Shown in pieces: positions 31,209-39,455 of a stretch of DNA of 39,935 nt (position 1 is its first letter; the number at the start of each line of letters is the position of its first letter). The position numbers and the translations under genes are program-made. The notes below the pieces were generated by a model, which searched no databases, was not told the origin of the DNA, and saw nothing but the letters and a program-made list of their open reading frames with translations. The stretch is from DATJPR01 sp035506295 (GTDB lineage: Bacteria; Bacteroidota; Ignavibacteria; UBA10030; UBA6906): assembly GCA_035506295.1 (NCBI GenBank), contig DATJPR010000206.1, positions 1 through 39,935 on the forward strand. Direction: 5' to 3'.

Positions 31209-31708
31209 GACTGTATCTCCTGCGCCACGGGATCGCGGAACGTCGTGTTTCCGGCCTGCCGCGTGGCGATGCCGACCGACGGTTGACGACGGAAGGCCGA
31301 AGGAAAATGAAGCGCATCGCGGAAACGCTGGCGGCGAGAGGCGTGACGTTCGATCGGATCCTGTCGAGCCCGTACCGGCGCGCGAAACAGTCCGCACGCA
31401 TTGTGGCTGAAACGTTGGAGTTCAAGCGCGACATCATCATCACCACCCACCTCGAGCCGGGCGGCAGTCTCGACGAGCTTGTTCGTGAACTGGCGGAGAG
31501 CCACGCAAAGAGACGCCATATTCTCCTGGTAGGTCACGAGCCATCGATGAGCACGCTGATCTCGGTCCTTATCTCCGGGCAACCGGGTGCAAAGATCGCC
31601 ATGAAGAAAGGGGGACTGTGTCGGCTGTCGGTGGACGGTCTTCGCTATGGCCGGTGCGCTACCCTGGAGTGGCTCCTTCCGCCTTCGCAGATGCTGTCGG
31701 ACAAATGA
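31205..31708 (+). CDS. sixA: SixA-type phosphohistidine phosphatase
   Basis: 167 residues, histidine phosphatase superfamily. LYLLRHGIAE (RHG, catalytic His8) starts the protein; SSPYRRAKQSA supplies the second arginine and LLVGHEPSMS the C-terminal catalytic His. In Escherichia coli SixA removes phosphate from histidine of HPt/PTS proteins. Here, overlapping CHAD and beside Ppx and Ppk1, its target may be a phosphohistidine intermediate of polyphosphate metabolism; this is inference. ATG overlaps the CHAD stop (ATGA). Confidence 0.9.
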   Translation: MRLYLLRHGIAERRVSGLPRGDADRRLTTEGRRKMKRIAETLAARGVTFDRILSSPYRRAKQSARIVAETLEFKRDIIITTHLEPGGSLDELVRELAESHAKRRHILLVGHEPSMSTLISVLISGQPGAKIAMKKGGLCRLSVDGLRYGRCATLEWLLPPSQMLSDK

Positions 31709-31822
31709 ACTGTGTGGGAATCCCGTCTTTCGTGCGTTTTTGAGCGATTTCTGCATGTTCTGGGGCGTTAGTAACGATTCCTTAACTTGACTCAGGCCGG
31801 ATAAAGCGTGATGTTGTAGTAT

Positions 31823-31830
31823 TACTTTTG
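31823..31830 (+). promoter_or_regulatory. Candidate -7 element for ppk1
   Basis: TACTTTTG matches TAnnTTTG exactly, 28 bases before ATG 31858. No clear TTG is seen at 20 bases upstream, so support is partial. If used, ppk1 can be transcribed apart from ppx-CHAD-sixA. Confidence 0.3.
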
Positions 31831-31857
31831 GTGCGGATGAGACTTCTTCCTGAGCCC

Positions 31858-34113
31858 ATGTCACCCGACGATCAATCTCTCCTAGGCGACGCGCAGCTTC
31901 GCGGTGATGTCCCACGCTCCTCGCAACGCGCAAAGAAGCGGGGACAGATCGCACATGCGAACGGAAGTCGGCAAACGACGCCGACCGACCGTCCGCCCCA
32001 GGGCCAGGTCGCCCTTGACTCATCGCTGTACATCAATCGAGAACTGAGCTGGCTGGCGTTCAATCAACGCGTCCTCGATGAAGCGAGCGATCTCCGCCAT
32101 CCGCTGCTGGAACGGGTGAAATTCCTTTCGATCGTCAGCTCCAACCTCGACGAATTCTTCATGATCCGCGTCGCTGGCATCAAGGAGCAGGTCCTCGCCG
32201 ACATCGTCGAGTATTCTCCGGATGGACAGACACCGTCGCAGCAACTTCACCAGATTCACGAACGCGTCGCGAAGATGGTGAAGGACATGAGCAATTGCTT
32301 CTGGAAGGACCTGCATCCGCGTCTGGCCGCCGAGGGAATTCATCTTCTCCGGATGAACGAGCTTTCGGACGCCGATCGCGCGACATTGACGAAGGTGTTC
32401 GCGAAGGAGATCTATCCCGTTCTCACGCCGCTCGCGTTCGATCCGGGACATCCGTTCCCGTACATCTCGAACCTGAGCCTCAATCTCGCCGTCGTCGTTG
32501 GCTCGCCTTCGGGCGACGAGCAATTCGCCAGGGTAAAGGTCCCCGATGTCCTTCCCCGACTCTTTCCCATCCCGAACGGGAGCGCCGACGACCGCACGTT
32601 CCGATTTGTCTGGCTGGAAGATCTTATTGCGGAGAATCTAAACCTGCTCTTCCCCGGCATGCTGGTGAAGGAGCGGTTTGTCTTTCGTGTGACCCGAAAC
32701 GCCGACATCGAAATCCAGGAAGACGAAGCGGAAGATCTTATCTATTCCATCGAGGAATCCATCCGTCAACGCCGTTTCGGGCCGGTCGTCCGCGTCGGAA
32801 TCGAGAAAACGATGCCTTCGCGCATCAAGCGGATCCTCGTCGAGAACCTCGAGGTGATGGCGGAAGATGTCTATGAGTTGACACCGCCGTTCGGGATGAG
32901 CCATCTCATGGCGCTCACGAGAGTCCCCCGGCCCGATCTCAAAGATGAAGCGTTCCACCCGGCCGTACAGCCGTCGGAGGAGGACCTCGAGGACATCTTC
33001 GCGTCGATCAGGCACGACGACATCATTCTCCATCACCCGTATGATTCGTTTTCACCGGTGGTGCAGTTTATTAAATCGGCTGTCGAAGATCCGAATGTCC
33101 TTGCGATCAAGCAGACACTGTACCGCATCGGCAAGGAATCTCCGCTGATCCCGCTTCTGGTCGAGGCAGCGGAGAATGGCAAGCAAGTGGCGGTGCTGGT
33201 GGAGCTGAAGGCGCGGTTTGACGAAGAGAACAATATCGAATGGGCGAAGCAACTGGAGCGCGCGGGCGTTCACGTCGTGTATGGCTTGGTGGGGCTCAAG
33301 ACCCATGGAAAAATGGCCTTGGTCGTCCGGAAGGAACACGACGGCCTGCGCCGCTATGTTCATCTGGGAACGGGAAACTATAATCCGGTCACCGCCAGGA
33401 TCTACACCGACCTCAGCTACATGACCTGCCGGTCGGACATCACCGAAGATGTGACGGAAGTGTTCAACGCGCTGACCGGCTACTCGAAGCGCAATGCCTA
33501 CACGAGACTTGCCGTCGCTCCTGTCACACTTCGCGAACGCGTCATTGCGCTGATTAACCGGGAGATCGAACATGCGAAGGCAGGCCGGGGTGGACAGATC
33601 ATCATGAAAATGAACGCCCTCACCGATGTGAGTGTCATCGGGAAGTTCTATGAGGCGTCCAAGGCCGGGGTCAAGATCGATCTCATCATCCGTGGGATTT
33701 GCTCGTTGCGGCCGGGAGTGAAAGGTGTCAGCGAGTCCATCACCGTGGTCAGCGTGGTGGGACGCTATCTCGAACACAGCCGCGTGTTCTGGTTCGCGAA
33801 CGGCGGCTCTCCGGAGCTGTACCTGAGCAGCGCCGACATGATGGGGAGAAATCTCGACCGCAGAGTGGAATTGATGTTTCCTGTCGACAATCGGGAGGCG
33901 GTCGAGAAAATCTGCCGGGAGACGCTCGTTGCGCCGTTGGCCGACATGGTCCGCGGCAGATTGCTGAGTTCGGACGGGTCGTACTCTTATCGGAATCCCA
34001 AAGAATCCTCAGGCGCGGAAGACAGTCAGCAGTCCATCATGCACGTGCGAAATGCCCAGGCGCGCCGCAGGAAGGCGATTCCCAGGGAGTCCCCGCCTGC
34101 TTCGCAGGGATAA
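31858..34113 (+). CDS. ppk1: Polyphosphate kinase 1
   Basis: About 751 residues. PPK1 reversibly polymerises the terminal phosphate of ATP into polyphosphate. Order of elements: INRELSWLAFNQRVLDEA (N domain), SNLDEFFMIRVAG, HHPYDSFSPVV, then the two catalytic histidines H483 (KTHGKMALV) and H640 (YLEHSRVFWF). Their spacing of 157 residues equals that of H435 and H592 in the E. coli enzyme. About 55 polar residues precede the conserved start. ATG 31858 is preferred because a -7-like element at 31823-31830 would leave ATG 31837 almost leaderless; both remain possible. It lies 149 bases after sixA. Confidence 0.95.
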   Translation: MSPDDQSLLGDAQLRGDVPRSSQRAKKRGQIAHANGSRQTTPTDRPPQGQVALDSSLYINRELSWLAFNQRVLDEASDLRHPLLERVKFLSIVSSNLDEFFMIRVAGIKEQVLADIVEYSPDGQTPSQQLHQIHERVAKMVKDMSNCFWKDLHPRLAAEGIHLLRMNELSDADRATLTKVFAKEIYPVLTPLAFDPGHPFPYISNLSLNLAVVVGSPSGDEQFARVKVPDVLPRLFPIPNGSADDRTFRFVWLEDLIAENLNLLFPGMLVKERFVFRVTRNADIEIQEDEAEDLIYSIEESIRQRRFGPVVRVGIEKTMPSRIKRILVENLEVMAEDVYELTPPFGMSHLMALTRVPRPDLKDEAFHPAVQPSEEDLEDIFASIRHDDIILHHPYDSFSPVVQFIKSAVEDPNVLAIKQTLYRIGKESPLIPLLVEAAENGKQVAVLVELKARFDEENNIEWAKQLERAGVHVVYGLVGLKTHGKMALVVRKEHDGLRRYVHLGTGNYNPVTARIYTDLSYMTCRSDITEDVTEVFNALTGYSKRNAYTRLAVAPVTLRERVIALINREIEHAKAGRGGQIIMKMNALTDVSVIGKFYEASKAGVKIDLIIRGICSLRPGVKGVSESITVVSVVGRYLEHSRVFWFANGGSPELYLSSADMMGRNLDRRVELMFPVDNREAVEKICRETLVAPLADMVRGRLLSSDGSYSYRNPKESSGAEDSQQSIMHVRNAQARRRKAIPRESPPASQG

Positions 34114-34154
34114 GCAGACAGGGGCTCCGGGACTGGGACGTTGAGATGATGCTG

Positions 34155-34472
34155 CTAGTGCATCATCGTGGTGTCCTTATGCGATGATTTCATCGACTTC
34201 GTCATCATCGTATTGGAGGACCCCTTTTTCGATTTCATCATCATCGTTTTGGACGAGCCCTTCTCTGATTTCATCATCATGGTATTCGACATCCCCTTCC
34301 CGGACTTCATCGAGCTCATCTTCTGATGTTTCCCGCCTTTCATCATCAGTGTATCTGATTTTGCCGTCCCGGATTTCATGTTGCCCTGAGAACCGCCCTG
34401 GGCCATCTGCGCCGACACTGATCCTGCGGTAAGAACCGCCGCGACGATCAAAGCAGCCATCATGCCTTTCAT
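34155..34472 (-). CDS. Secreted Met/Lys/Ser-rich repeat protein
   Basis: 105 residues. After a signal peptide (MMAALIVAAVLTAGSVSAQ) the mature part is almost only Lys, Ser, Met, Gly and Thr. Three tandem 12-residue repeats, KSGKGMSNTMMM, KSEKGSSKTMMM and KSKKGSSNTMMT, fill residues 56-91, with a degenerate fourth after them. No known domain is recognised. Clusters of Met suggest metal (copper) binding or a sink for methionine oxidation; this is inference, strengthened by the DipZ thiol-reductase gene upstream on the same strand. GGAGG lies 8 bases before ATG 34472. Confidence 0.7.
   Translation of the reverse strand: MKGMMAALIVAAVLTAGSVSAQMAQGGSQGNMKSGTAKSDTLMMKGGKHQKMSSMKSGKGMSNTMMMKSEKGSSKTMMMKSKKGSSNTMMTKSMKSSHKDTTMMH
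34200..34307 (-). repeat. Three tandem 36-bp coding repeats
   Basis: In-frame units encode the 12-residue K-S-x-K-G-x-S-x-T-M-M-x repeats of the secreted Met/Lys/Ser-rich protein. The DNA units are similar, with the shared word TTCATCATCAT on the plus strand, so copy number could vary by slippage or recombination. Confidence 0.7.
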
Positions 34473-34526
34473 GTGATATCCTCCAGTGATTGATGCTGTA
34501 TGTGAGAGTATGTGATTTGAGAGGTC

Positions 34527-36272
34527 TTAGCCGAACGTGAATGCAAATGCTTCGATTCCCGGTGAATCGAAATCAAGCCGAAGCACATGCTCTCCGGCTT
34601 TCCCTTTGAGGTCGATCACACTGTAGAGGCGGTCTGCGTTGACGGTGATGGAACCATTTTGCACATCCGCGCCTTCGTTTTCGGTGGTGACCGGCTTGCC
34701 GTCGAGGAAGACTTTGACCTCGTGCGGTGAGGAGGATTCGCCGGGTCGGAGAACGAGAAACACTTTTGCTGCAAGGAACCGATAGTTCAGCGAGGCATCG
34801 CGAGATGCCACCGCATACTCATTCTTCACGTTCCATTGGCCACCGAAGGAGAATGAATTGCGTCGCAGCTGCGCCGGCGGCACGAATGTCCGTTCGCCCA
34901 CCGGTATTGACCCTCCCTCGGCGAAGTACTCGCTCCGTGACGCACCGAGGTAGGTCTCCGGAGACTGTGCAGCAGTAGGGGTTGCATCCGGCACGCTGCT
35001 GGTGGATCCAGTGACCGCGCGGCCGCTTTCCTGTAGAAGGGCTCTGATGGCTTCCTCCATCTCGTCGTATTCTCCCTCTCCGAAATGTGTTCGCCGAATG
35101 TTCCCGCGCGCGTCAATGAGATATTCCGCCGGCCAGTACGCATTATTGAAATTGTTCCAGGTAGCGTAGTCGTTATCCTGCGCAACCGGATAGGTGATGG
35201 CGTACCGCTGCAGTGCTCCTGCGACGTTGCTCGAATCGTGCTCAAAGCGGAATTCGGGCGTATGGACACCGACGACGACCAATCCCAGGTCCTTGTATTT
35301 TTCGTACCACGATTCGAGGTGCGGCAAGGTGCGAATGCAATTGATGCATGTGTACGTCCAGAAATCGACGAGGACAACATGGCCGCGAAGATCATTCAGA
35401 TTCAATGCTGAGCTCGTATTAAACCAGCGATTGATCCCGACAAGTTCCGGGGAGGGAGTATTTGCGTTGAAGAGCGACGCGTCCCCTTCCGTTGCGCGGA
35501 CCAATGTCGCCTGTTGTCCGCCCTTCAGCGCATCGATCTGCTCTGCGACTGCCTTGCTGCTTTCGAATCCATTAACGGATTGGCTCAGCACAGGGAATTG
35601 GTCGAGCAACTTCGCCTCCAGAATTCTGTCGTAATCGGTGAACATTGCGACTGCGCTGAGAAGCATGACCACACCGAACGCCTGCTGGATCCTGCCCGTG
35701 TACCGGGAAAGAAACCGCGTGCGCGTGACGAGCTGCCGTCCACCATACCCGATGGCGAGAAGGGGAATGCCGACACCTGTGACATACGACAACGTCACGA
35801 GGACGGTGTCCACGTTGACTTTGCCTGTCGCCGCAAGGGCAGCGATTGCCGCGAGGATCGGACCTGCACACGGTGACCACACGATGCCCAGCGAAGCGCC
35901 GGTAGCGAATCCGGCGAAAAAGCCCGAGCCGTGGTCTTGCGTACTTCCTGACCGGCTGCTGAGCCGGCTGATAAGCGCCTCCATGGCTTGCGAGAGCCGG
36001 GGGATCGCCATTGCCAGGCCCAGCGCCCCGATGATTACGATGCCTGCGGTTCTGAGAATCTCGGGGTCAAAATGCACGAGGTGGACGAGGGTGGAAATCG
36101 CGAGCGTGAAGAAGGCGAAGCTCGTCATGAGTCCGATCGTGATCCCTAATGGCCGTTTGTTTCCCGTCCCGGCGGCCGAGGATGACAGGACGATCGGCAG
36201 GATCGGCCAGATGCACGGCGCAAAAATCGTCACAAGGCCGGCGAGGAAAGCAAATCCGATGAGTATGACCAT
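34527..36272 (-). CDS. dipZ: DipZ-type CcdA-thioredoxin fusion protein
   Basis: 581 residues. Part 1 (about 1-215) is a CcdA/DsbD membrane domain with six helices and the redox pair C20 (IFAPCIWPILP) and C135 (VWSPCAGPILA). Part 2 (about 270-420) is a TlpA-like thioredoxin domain with CINC at 309-312 (WTYTCINCIR). Part 3 (about 440-581) is the C-terminal carbohydrate-module-like domain typical of DipZ (NVKNEYAV, KVFLVL, VKVFLDG). Electrons pass from cytoplasmic thioredoxin through the membrane to extracytoplasmic thiols. ATG 36272 is chosen over a TTG at 36290; GGAGGG lies just upstream. A polypyrimidine tract (plus-strand G-rich) lies in the leader. Confidence 0.9.
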   Translation of the reverse strand: MVILIGFAFLAGLVTIFAPCIWPILPIVLSSSAAGTGNKRPLGITIGLMTSFAFFTLAISTLVHLVHFDPEILRTAGIVIIGALGLAMAIPRLSQAMEALISRLSSRSGSTQDHGSGFFAGFATGASLGIVWSPCAGPILAAIAALAATGKVNVDTVLVTLSYVTGVGIPLLAIGYGGRQLVTRTRFLSRYTGRIQQAFGVVMLLSAVAMFTDYDRILEAKLLDQFPVLSQSVNGFESSKAVAEQIDALKGGQQATLVRATEGDASLFNANTPSPELVGINRWFNTSSALNLNDLRGHVVLVDFWTYTCINCIRTLPHLESWYEKYKDLGLVVVGVHTPEFRFEHDSSNVAGALQRYAITYPVAQDNDYATWNNFNNAYWPAEYLIDARGNIRRTHFGEGEYDEMEEAIRALLQESGRAVTGSTSSVPDATPTAAQSPETYLGASRSEYFAEGGSIPVGERTFVPPAQLRRNSFSFGGQWNVKNEYAVASRDASLNYRFLAAKVFLVLRPGESSSPHEVKVFLDGKPVTTENEGADVQNGSITVNADRLYSVIDLKGKAGEHVLRLDFDSPGIEAFAFTFG

Positions 36273-36363
36273 TCTTCCTATACCCTCCAATTTTCGTTGA
36301 CGGATGTGATCCAGCGGTTTCGTGATGTTAGACGAGGCGGGGGGAGGAACCTTACAGAAAAGA

Positions 36364-36432
36364 AAGGGAGTGGGAGAGTGGGAGATAGGGAGAGTGGGGG
36401 AAGGGGAGAATGGGAGAAGGGGAGAATGGGGG
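36364..36432 (+). repeat. G-rich purine tract, potential G-quadruplex
   Basis: About 70 bases of almost pure purine built from words such as GGGAGAGT and GGGGAGAAT, with more than eight runs of three or more G on the plus strand. It lies between the anti-sigma gene and dipZ; the dipZ-sense strand is a C/T tract. The rest of the 192-base gap shows no gene. Confidence 0.7.
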
Positions 36433-36464
36433 ATTTTGAGAAAGAAGTGGAAAAACCGCGATCA

Positions 36465-36698
36465 TTACGCGGAGTTCAGAATCTCCTGGATTTTCCGTTT
36501 TTCATCGCTTGAAAGGCTCTCGTTGGCTTGTATTCGCCCGAATTCACGCACCAAACGTCTCGTCTGCTCAAGAAATCTCCTGCAGAACTTGCAGACGAAC
36601 AGATGAACAATCAGATCCCATGCCTCGTGCGTATTTAGCATGGTATCCTGCCTTTTGGAAATCAGGAACGTCGCCTCAGTGCATGGAATAATCTTCAA
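36465..36698 (-). CDS. Small zinc-finger anti-sigma factor-like protein
   Basis: 77 residues. The zinc anti-sigma pattern H-x3-C-x2-C is at H32, C36 and C39 (HLFVCKFCRR), with an upstream Cys at 6 in IIPCTEATFLISKRQD. That opening closely resembles other short putative anti-sigma zinc-finger proteins. No membrane segment follows, so it would bind its sigma factor in the cytoplasm. The start is a TTG at 36698, 8 bases after the sigma stop, with TGAGG 6 bases upstream. An ATG at 36737 in the same frame would overlap the sigma gene and add 13 residues not typical of the family. Confidence 0.7.
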   Translation of the reverse strand: MKIIPCTEATFLISKRQDTMLNTHEAWDLIVHLFVCKFCRRFLEQTRRLVREFGRIQANESLSSDEKRKIQEILNSA

Positions 36699-36706
36699 TG
36701 TCGGCC

Positions 36707-37279
36707 TCAGGCGTGGAGCCAGTTCTTTTCGACGCATCGTCGAATCATGAGTTTCGCTCTGTGCATAATCACCCAATAGTTAGACGCAGAGATTCCCAAT
36801 TCCTTGCAAATCTCTTCCGAGTCCATTTCCTCGAGATACTTCAAGGTAAAAATCGAGCGCCATTGCGCCTTCAACGTTGCGAGACATTTCCTGAGGATCT
36901 CATGGAACTCTTTCGACCGATATTGCTCGTGCGGGGAGGCACTCCAATCAGACGGGCCGGCGGAAGATTTCCATTCGCCTTCCTCATCGAAGAATTGATC
37001 GAGCTCTGCCGCATCCGCTGGATCCGACAATGCCACCATTGACGTGGCGGCGCGTCGGTACCGATCAATGATCTTGTTCTTCAGAATTGCGGTGAGCCAG
37101 GTCTTTTCCGAACTCTCCCCCTTGAATGATGCAAGATTCTGGAGAGCGGAAAGAAAGGTCTCCTGGACGAGATCGCGGGCCGCTTCGCGGTCATTGACGC
37201 GGACGATTGCGTAGCTGAACAACGAGTCGGCGTACTGATCGACCCATTTATCCGGGGAGGCCGTGTTCCAGGGAGCCAT
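36707..37279 (-). CDS. ECF-type RNA polymerase sigma factor
   Basis: 190 residues. Region 2 is seen in YADSLFSYAIVRVNDREAA and DLVQETFLSALQNL, with TWLTAILKNKIIDRYRR closing it. Region 4 has the helix-turn-helix MDSEEICKELGISASNYWVI followed by MHRAKLMIRRC. The domains are joined by an acidic linker of about 45 residues. It belongs with the anti-sigma gene that follows at once and probably controls an envelope or thiol-stress response including dipZ. ATG 37279 is chosen; a GTG at 37300 is also in frame. No strong ribosome-binding site is seen. Confidence 0.9.
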   Translation of the reverse strand: MAPWNTASPDKWVDQYADSLFSYAIVRVNDREAARDLVQETFLSALQNLASFKGESSEKTWLTAILKNKIIDRYRRAATSMVALSDPADAAELDQFFDEEGEWKSSAGPSDWSASPHEQYRSKEFHEILRKCLATLKAQWRSIFTLKYLEEMDSEEICKELGISASNYWVIMHRAKLMIRRCVEKNWLHA

Positions 37280-37329
37280 GGAGAGATTGTACGAAAACAC
37301 GACTGCTGGTGCAAGGTCCGGGCAGTGTT

Positions 37330-37452
37330 CAACGATGGGTGTTTTCTTGGGATCCCTTTTCGGCGGGATTCTTCTTCGTGAATGTTTCTGCGATCCAAAT
37401 GGTGTAAAATATTACGACCAGAACTCCGGCTGACCACCAGACAATGTCCATG
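37330..37452 (-). CDS. 40-residue single-helix membrane protein
   Basis: A short gene easily missed. ATG 37452 is preceded by AGGAGAG at 7 bases, right after the beta-propeller stop (TAG, 37464), and the frame ends in TGA at 37330. The product starts MDIVWWSAGVLVVIFYTIWI, one transmembrane helix, followed by a polar, charged tail (TKKNPAEKGSQENTHR). It could be a small subunit or regulator of a membrane complex, in size like KdpF, CcoQ or CcmD, but no homology is claimed. The strong ribosome-binding site and tight fit between operon genes are the main support. Confidence 0.65.
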
Positions 37453-37463
37453 GCAATTCTCTC

Positions 37464-38441
37464 CTATTCGACAATGTAGACGCGAAACTCTCCACGTCCG
37501 CCGTTCGCGCTTGAGCGGGCGGCCGGGAGGAATATCCGGTGGGAACGTCCGTCAAGCGTCATCGTTTTGGCGCCCGGCACGGTTGGGATGGACGCAATGT
37601 GCTCATATTGCCAGGGAGTTCGCTGGTGAATAATGTCGAGAGTGCCGTCCTTGTTGGAGACATAGATCATCTGGCGATCCGCATCGAACGACACTCCATC
37701 CACGCCTTTGCCGATCGGGAGCGACGTCACCACGGATCCAGTCCTCGCGTCGAGGACGATGAGCAACTGGTTCCTGCACCCAGCGAACAGCCGGTGATTG
37801 ATCCTGTCAATCGCCAGCCCCGTTGGCGTCGCGCCAGGGGAGAGCGGCCATCGCTCCTCGATCGTGAGACTCACAGCATTGAATTTTACCACCTCGTTCT
37901 TGTCTTCGATATTGACGAAGACCATCCCAGTCCCCTCCGCCACGGCGCTTTCGGGTGCGCCGTTCAGGCTAAGGGTGCCGACATCGTCAAGCGCCTGGGT
38001 GTCAATGGCACAGCAGTTGCCGCTTCCGCCGTTGAAGGTGAACACCCGGCCCGAGACCGGTTCAAGAAGAATGGCGTCCGGCTTCTTTCCGGTCAGGGGA
38101 ATTCTCTTCACTTCTCGAAGCGTCGCGGGATCAAAGACGGTAACCGTGGCATCCTTCCCGTTTGTGGTGAACCCCTTTCCCGCAATGACAATACCGTGGA
38201 CGCCGACCGTGCCTTCAACCGAGCCGATCCGCTTTCGTGTGGTCAGGTCGACAACCTCCACCCGTTCTTCATGTGAGACGTAGAGTCGATTTGCGTTGGT
38301 ATCGCACGTGATATAGTCCCATCCCCCCGTCCCTCCGATGAGGATGCTGTCATGAAGCGCCGGAAGCGGTTGACCTGAGGCCGGCAGCACGATTGCGAGG
38401 AGAAGAACGGCAATTGCAGAGTGAGTCGAAGATTGTCGCAT
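37464..38441 (-). CDS. Exported YncE-like beta-propeller protein
   Basis: 325 residues. A signal peptide (SAIAVLLLAIVLPASGQ) is followed by seven-bladed YVTN/NHL-type repeats: NRLYVSHEERVEVVDLTTRK, VTVFDPATLREVKRIPL, GRVFTFNGGSGNCCAIDTQ, GMVFVNIEDKNEVVKFN, LLIVLDARTGSVVTSLPIG and MIYVSNKDGTLDIIHQ. Members bind ligands or DNA in the periplasm, and function is usually unknown. AAGGAAATCC precedes ATG 38441. It lies 12 bases after the metallophosphoesterase, so both belong to the same transcript, which continues into the 40-residue protein and the sigma factor. Confidence 0.85.
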   Translation of the reverse strand: MRQSSTHSAIAVLLLAIVLPASGQPLPALHDSILIGGTGGWDYITCDTNANRLYVSHEERVEVVDLTTRKRIGSVEGTVGVHGIVIAGKGFTTNGKDATVTVFDPATLREVKRIPLTGKKPDAILLEPVSGRVFTFNGGSGNCCAIDTQALDDVGTLSLNGAPESAVAEGTGMVFVNIEDKNEVVKFNAVSLTIEERWPLSPGATPTGLAIDRINHRLFAGCRNQLLIVLDARTGSVVTSLPIGKGVDGVSFDADRQMIYVSNKDGTLDIIHQRTPWQYEHIASIPTVPGAKTMTLDGRSHRIFLPAARSSANGGRGEFRVYIVE

Positions 38442-38453
38442 GGATTTCCTTCG

Positions 38454-39362
38454 TTAGCGTTGCCAGGTCCACGAATCGATGACGCGAAGGCCCATACCCG
38501 GTCTGGCGTCGACGGTCTTGATGGTCGCGGTATTTCCTTCAAACGTGGCAAAAGTAATGCAGGGGAACGATCGTTCTTCGGGAGTGTACGCAATCATCGG
38601 TCCCTTCGGAGCTGGTTCCTTCCAGCTGGCACCGCCCGTGCCATTGATGATGGTGACCATGCCGCGTTGATCGTCAACGGTCCCATCGGGAAGAAGCGGT
38701 TTCGTCCTGATATATTGGTGGGCGTGACCGTTGAAGACGAAGTCCCCACCGTGCCGCTCGAGGCTCTCGAGCCAACCCTTGCATGTCGGCAGATAGGCCT
38801 CTTTGTACGTCAGCGCATACGCAGGGTCATGCCAGACACCGATAAGCCAATCGGACGGTTTGACGCGGTCGAGATAGCGATCCAACCAATGCTGCATCAC
38901 GGTGGAATCCGTGAAGAACGCATCGCAAAACACGACGTAGACGTTTCCCCGATGCCAGGCGAAGAAATGCGTCGTGCTATCTGCATCATTGACGGGGAGA
39001 ACCCCCCTGGTATACTTGTCCCAGGTGGTCTTCTTGTTGGGATAGGAACTGTGGTCCTCCTCTGCGTCGTGATTGCTGGTGCAAAGGAGAAATCGATCCT
39101 TGACGTACAATTCCTTCACGCCGGGGAACCCAAGTGTCCTGTCCCAGTCCTGCTCTGCCCCATGGTGGGTGAAATCGCCGGTGTGAATCTGCACATCCCA
39201 GTCTCTGATATCGTGGAGCAGAATCGAGGCAATGTTGGAACACGCATTATCAAGGTTCTCCCGCGAGTCTCCCCAGAGCGCAATGGTGATTTTTTCCTGT
39301 GCTTGCAGCGGCAGTGTGAGAAGCAAAGCACAGATCATCATACCGACGGAGCGTCGAATCAT
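38454..39362 (-). CDS. Exported calcineurin-like metallophosphoesterase
   Basis: 302 residues. A signal peptide (MMICALLLTLPLQAQ) is followed by the two-metal phosphoesterase motifs: GDSR (D32), IHTGDFTHHG (D63), TSNHDAEE (a GNHD/E variant, N97-H98), GVWHDPAY and NGHAHQY. It should hydrolyse a phosphomonoester or diester outside the cytoplasm, in the manner of purple acid phosphatases. The substrate is unknown. AAAGG lies just before ATG 39362. It heads a same-strand group running to dipZ. Confidence 0.88.
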   Translation of the reverse strand: MIRRSVGMMICALLLTLPLQAQEKITIALWGDSRENLDNACSNIASILLHDIRDWDVQIHTGDFTHHGAEQDWDRTLGFPGVKELYVKDRFLLCTSNHDAEEDHSSYPNKKTTWDKYTRGVLPVNDADSTTHFFAWHRGNVYVVFCDAFFTDSTVMQHWLDRYLDRVKPSDWLIGVWHDPAYALTYKEAYLPTCKGWLESLERHGGDFVFNGHAHQYIRTKPLLPDGTVDDQRGMVTIINGTGGASWKEPAPKGPMIAYTPEERSFPCITFATFEGNTATIKTVDARPGMGLRVIDSWTWQR

Positions 39363-39407
39363 CCTTTGACCTTTCGCGATAGAGATGAAAGAAGCCGTGT
39401 CGATCGC

Positions 39408-39443
39408 GATGCGGGAGCCTATCCCGCATCCGGATCGATCCGG
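39408..39443 (-). terminator. Double hairpin after the T9SS cargo gene
   Basis: CCGGATCGATCCGG (39430-39443) is a perfect 14-base palindrome. Next to it GATGCGGGA (39408-39416) pairs with TCCCGCATC (39422-39430) around a 5-base loop. Both lie in the 93 bases between the T9SS cargo stop and the metallophosphoesterase start. No U-run follows, so termination is likely but not shown. Confidence 0.4.
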
Positions 39444-39455
39444 CTCACAGAAGAG

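Noticed and set aside
34200..34307. Tandem repeats considered as a CRISPR array
   Set aside because: Units are contiguous 36-bp coding repeats in frame with no spacers and no cas genes in the window.
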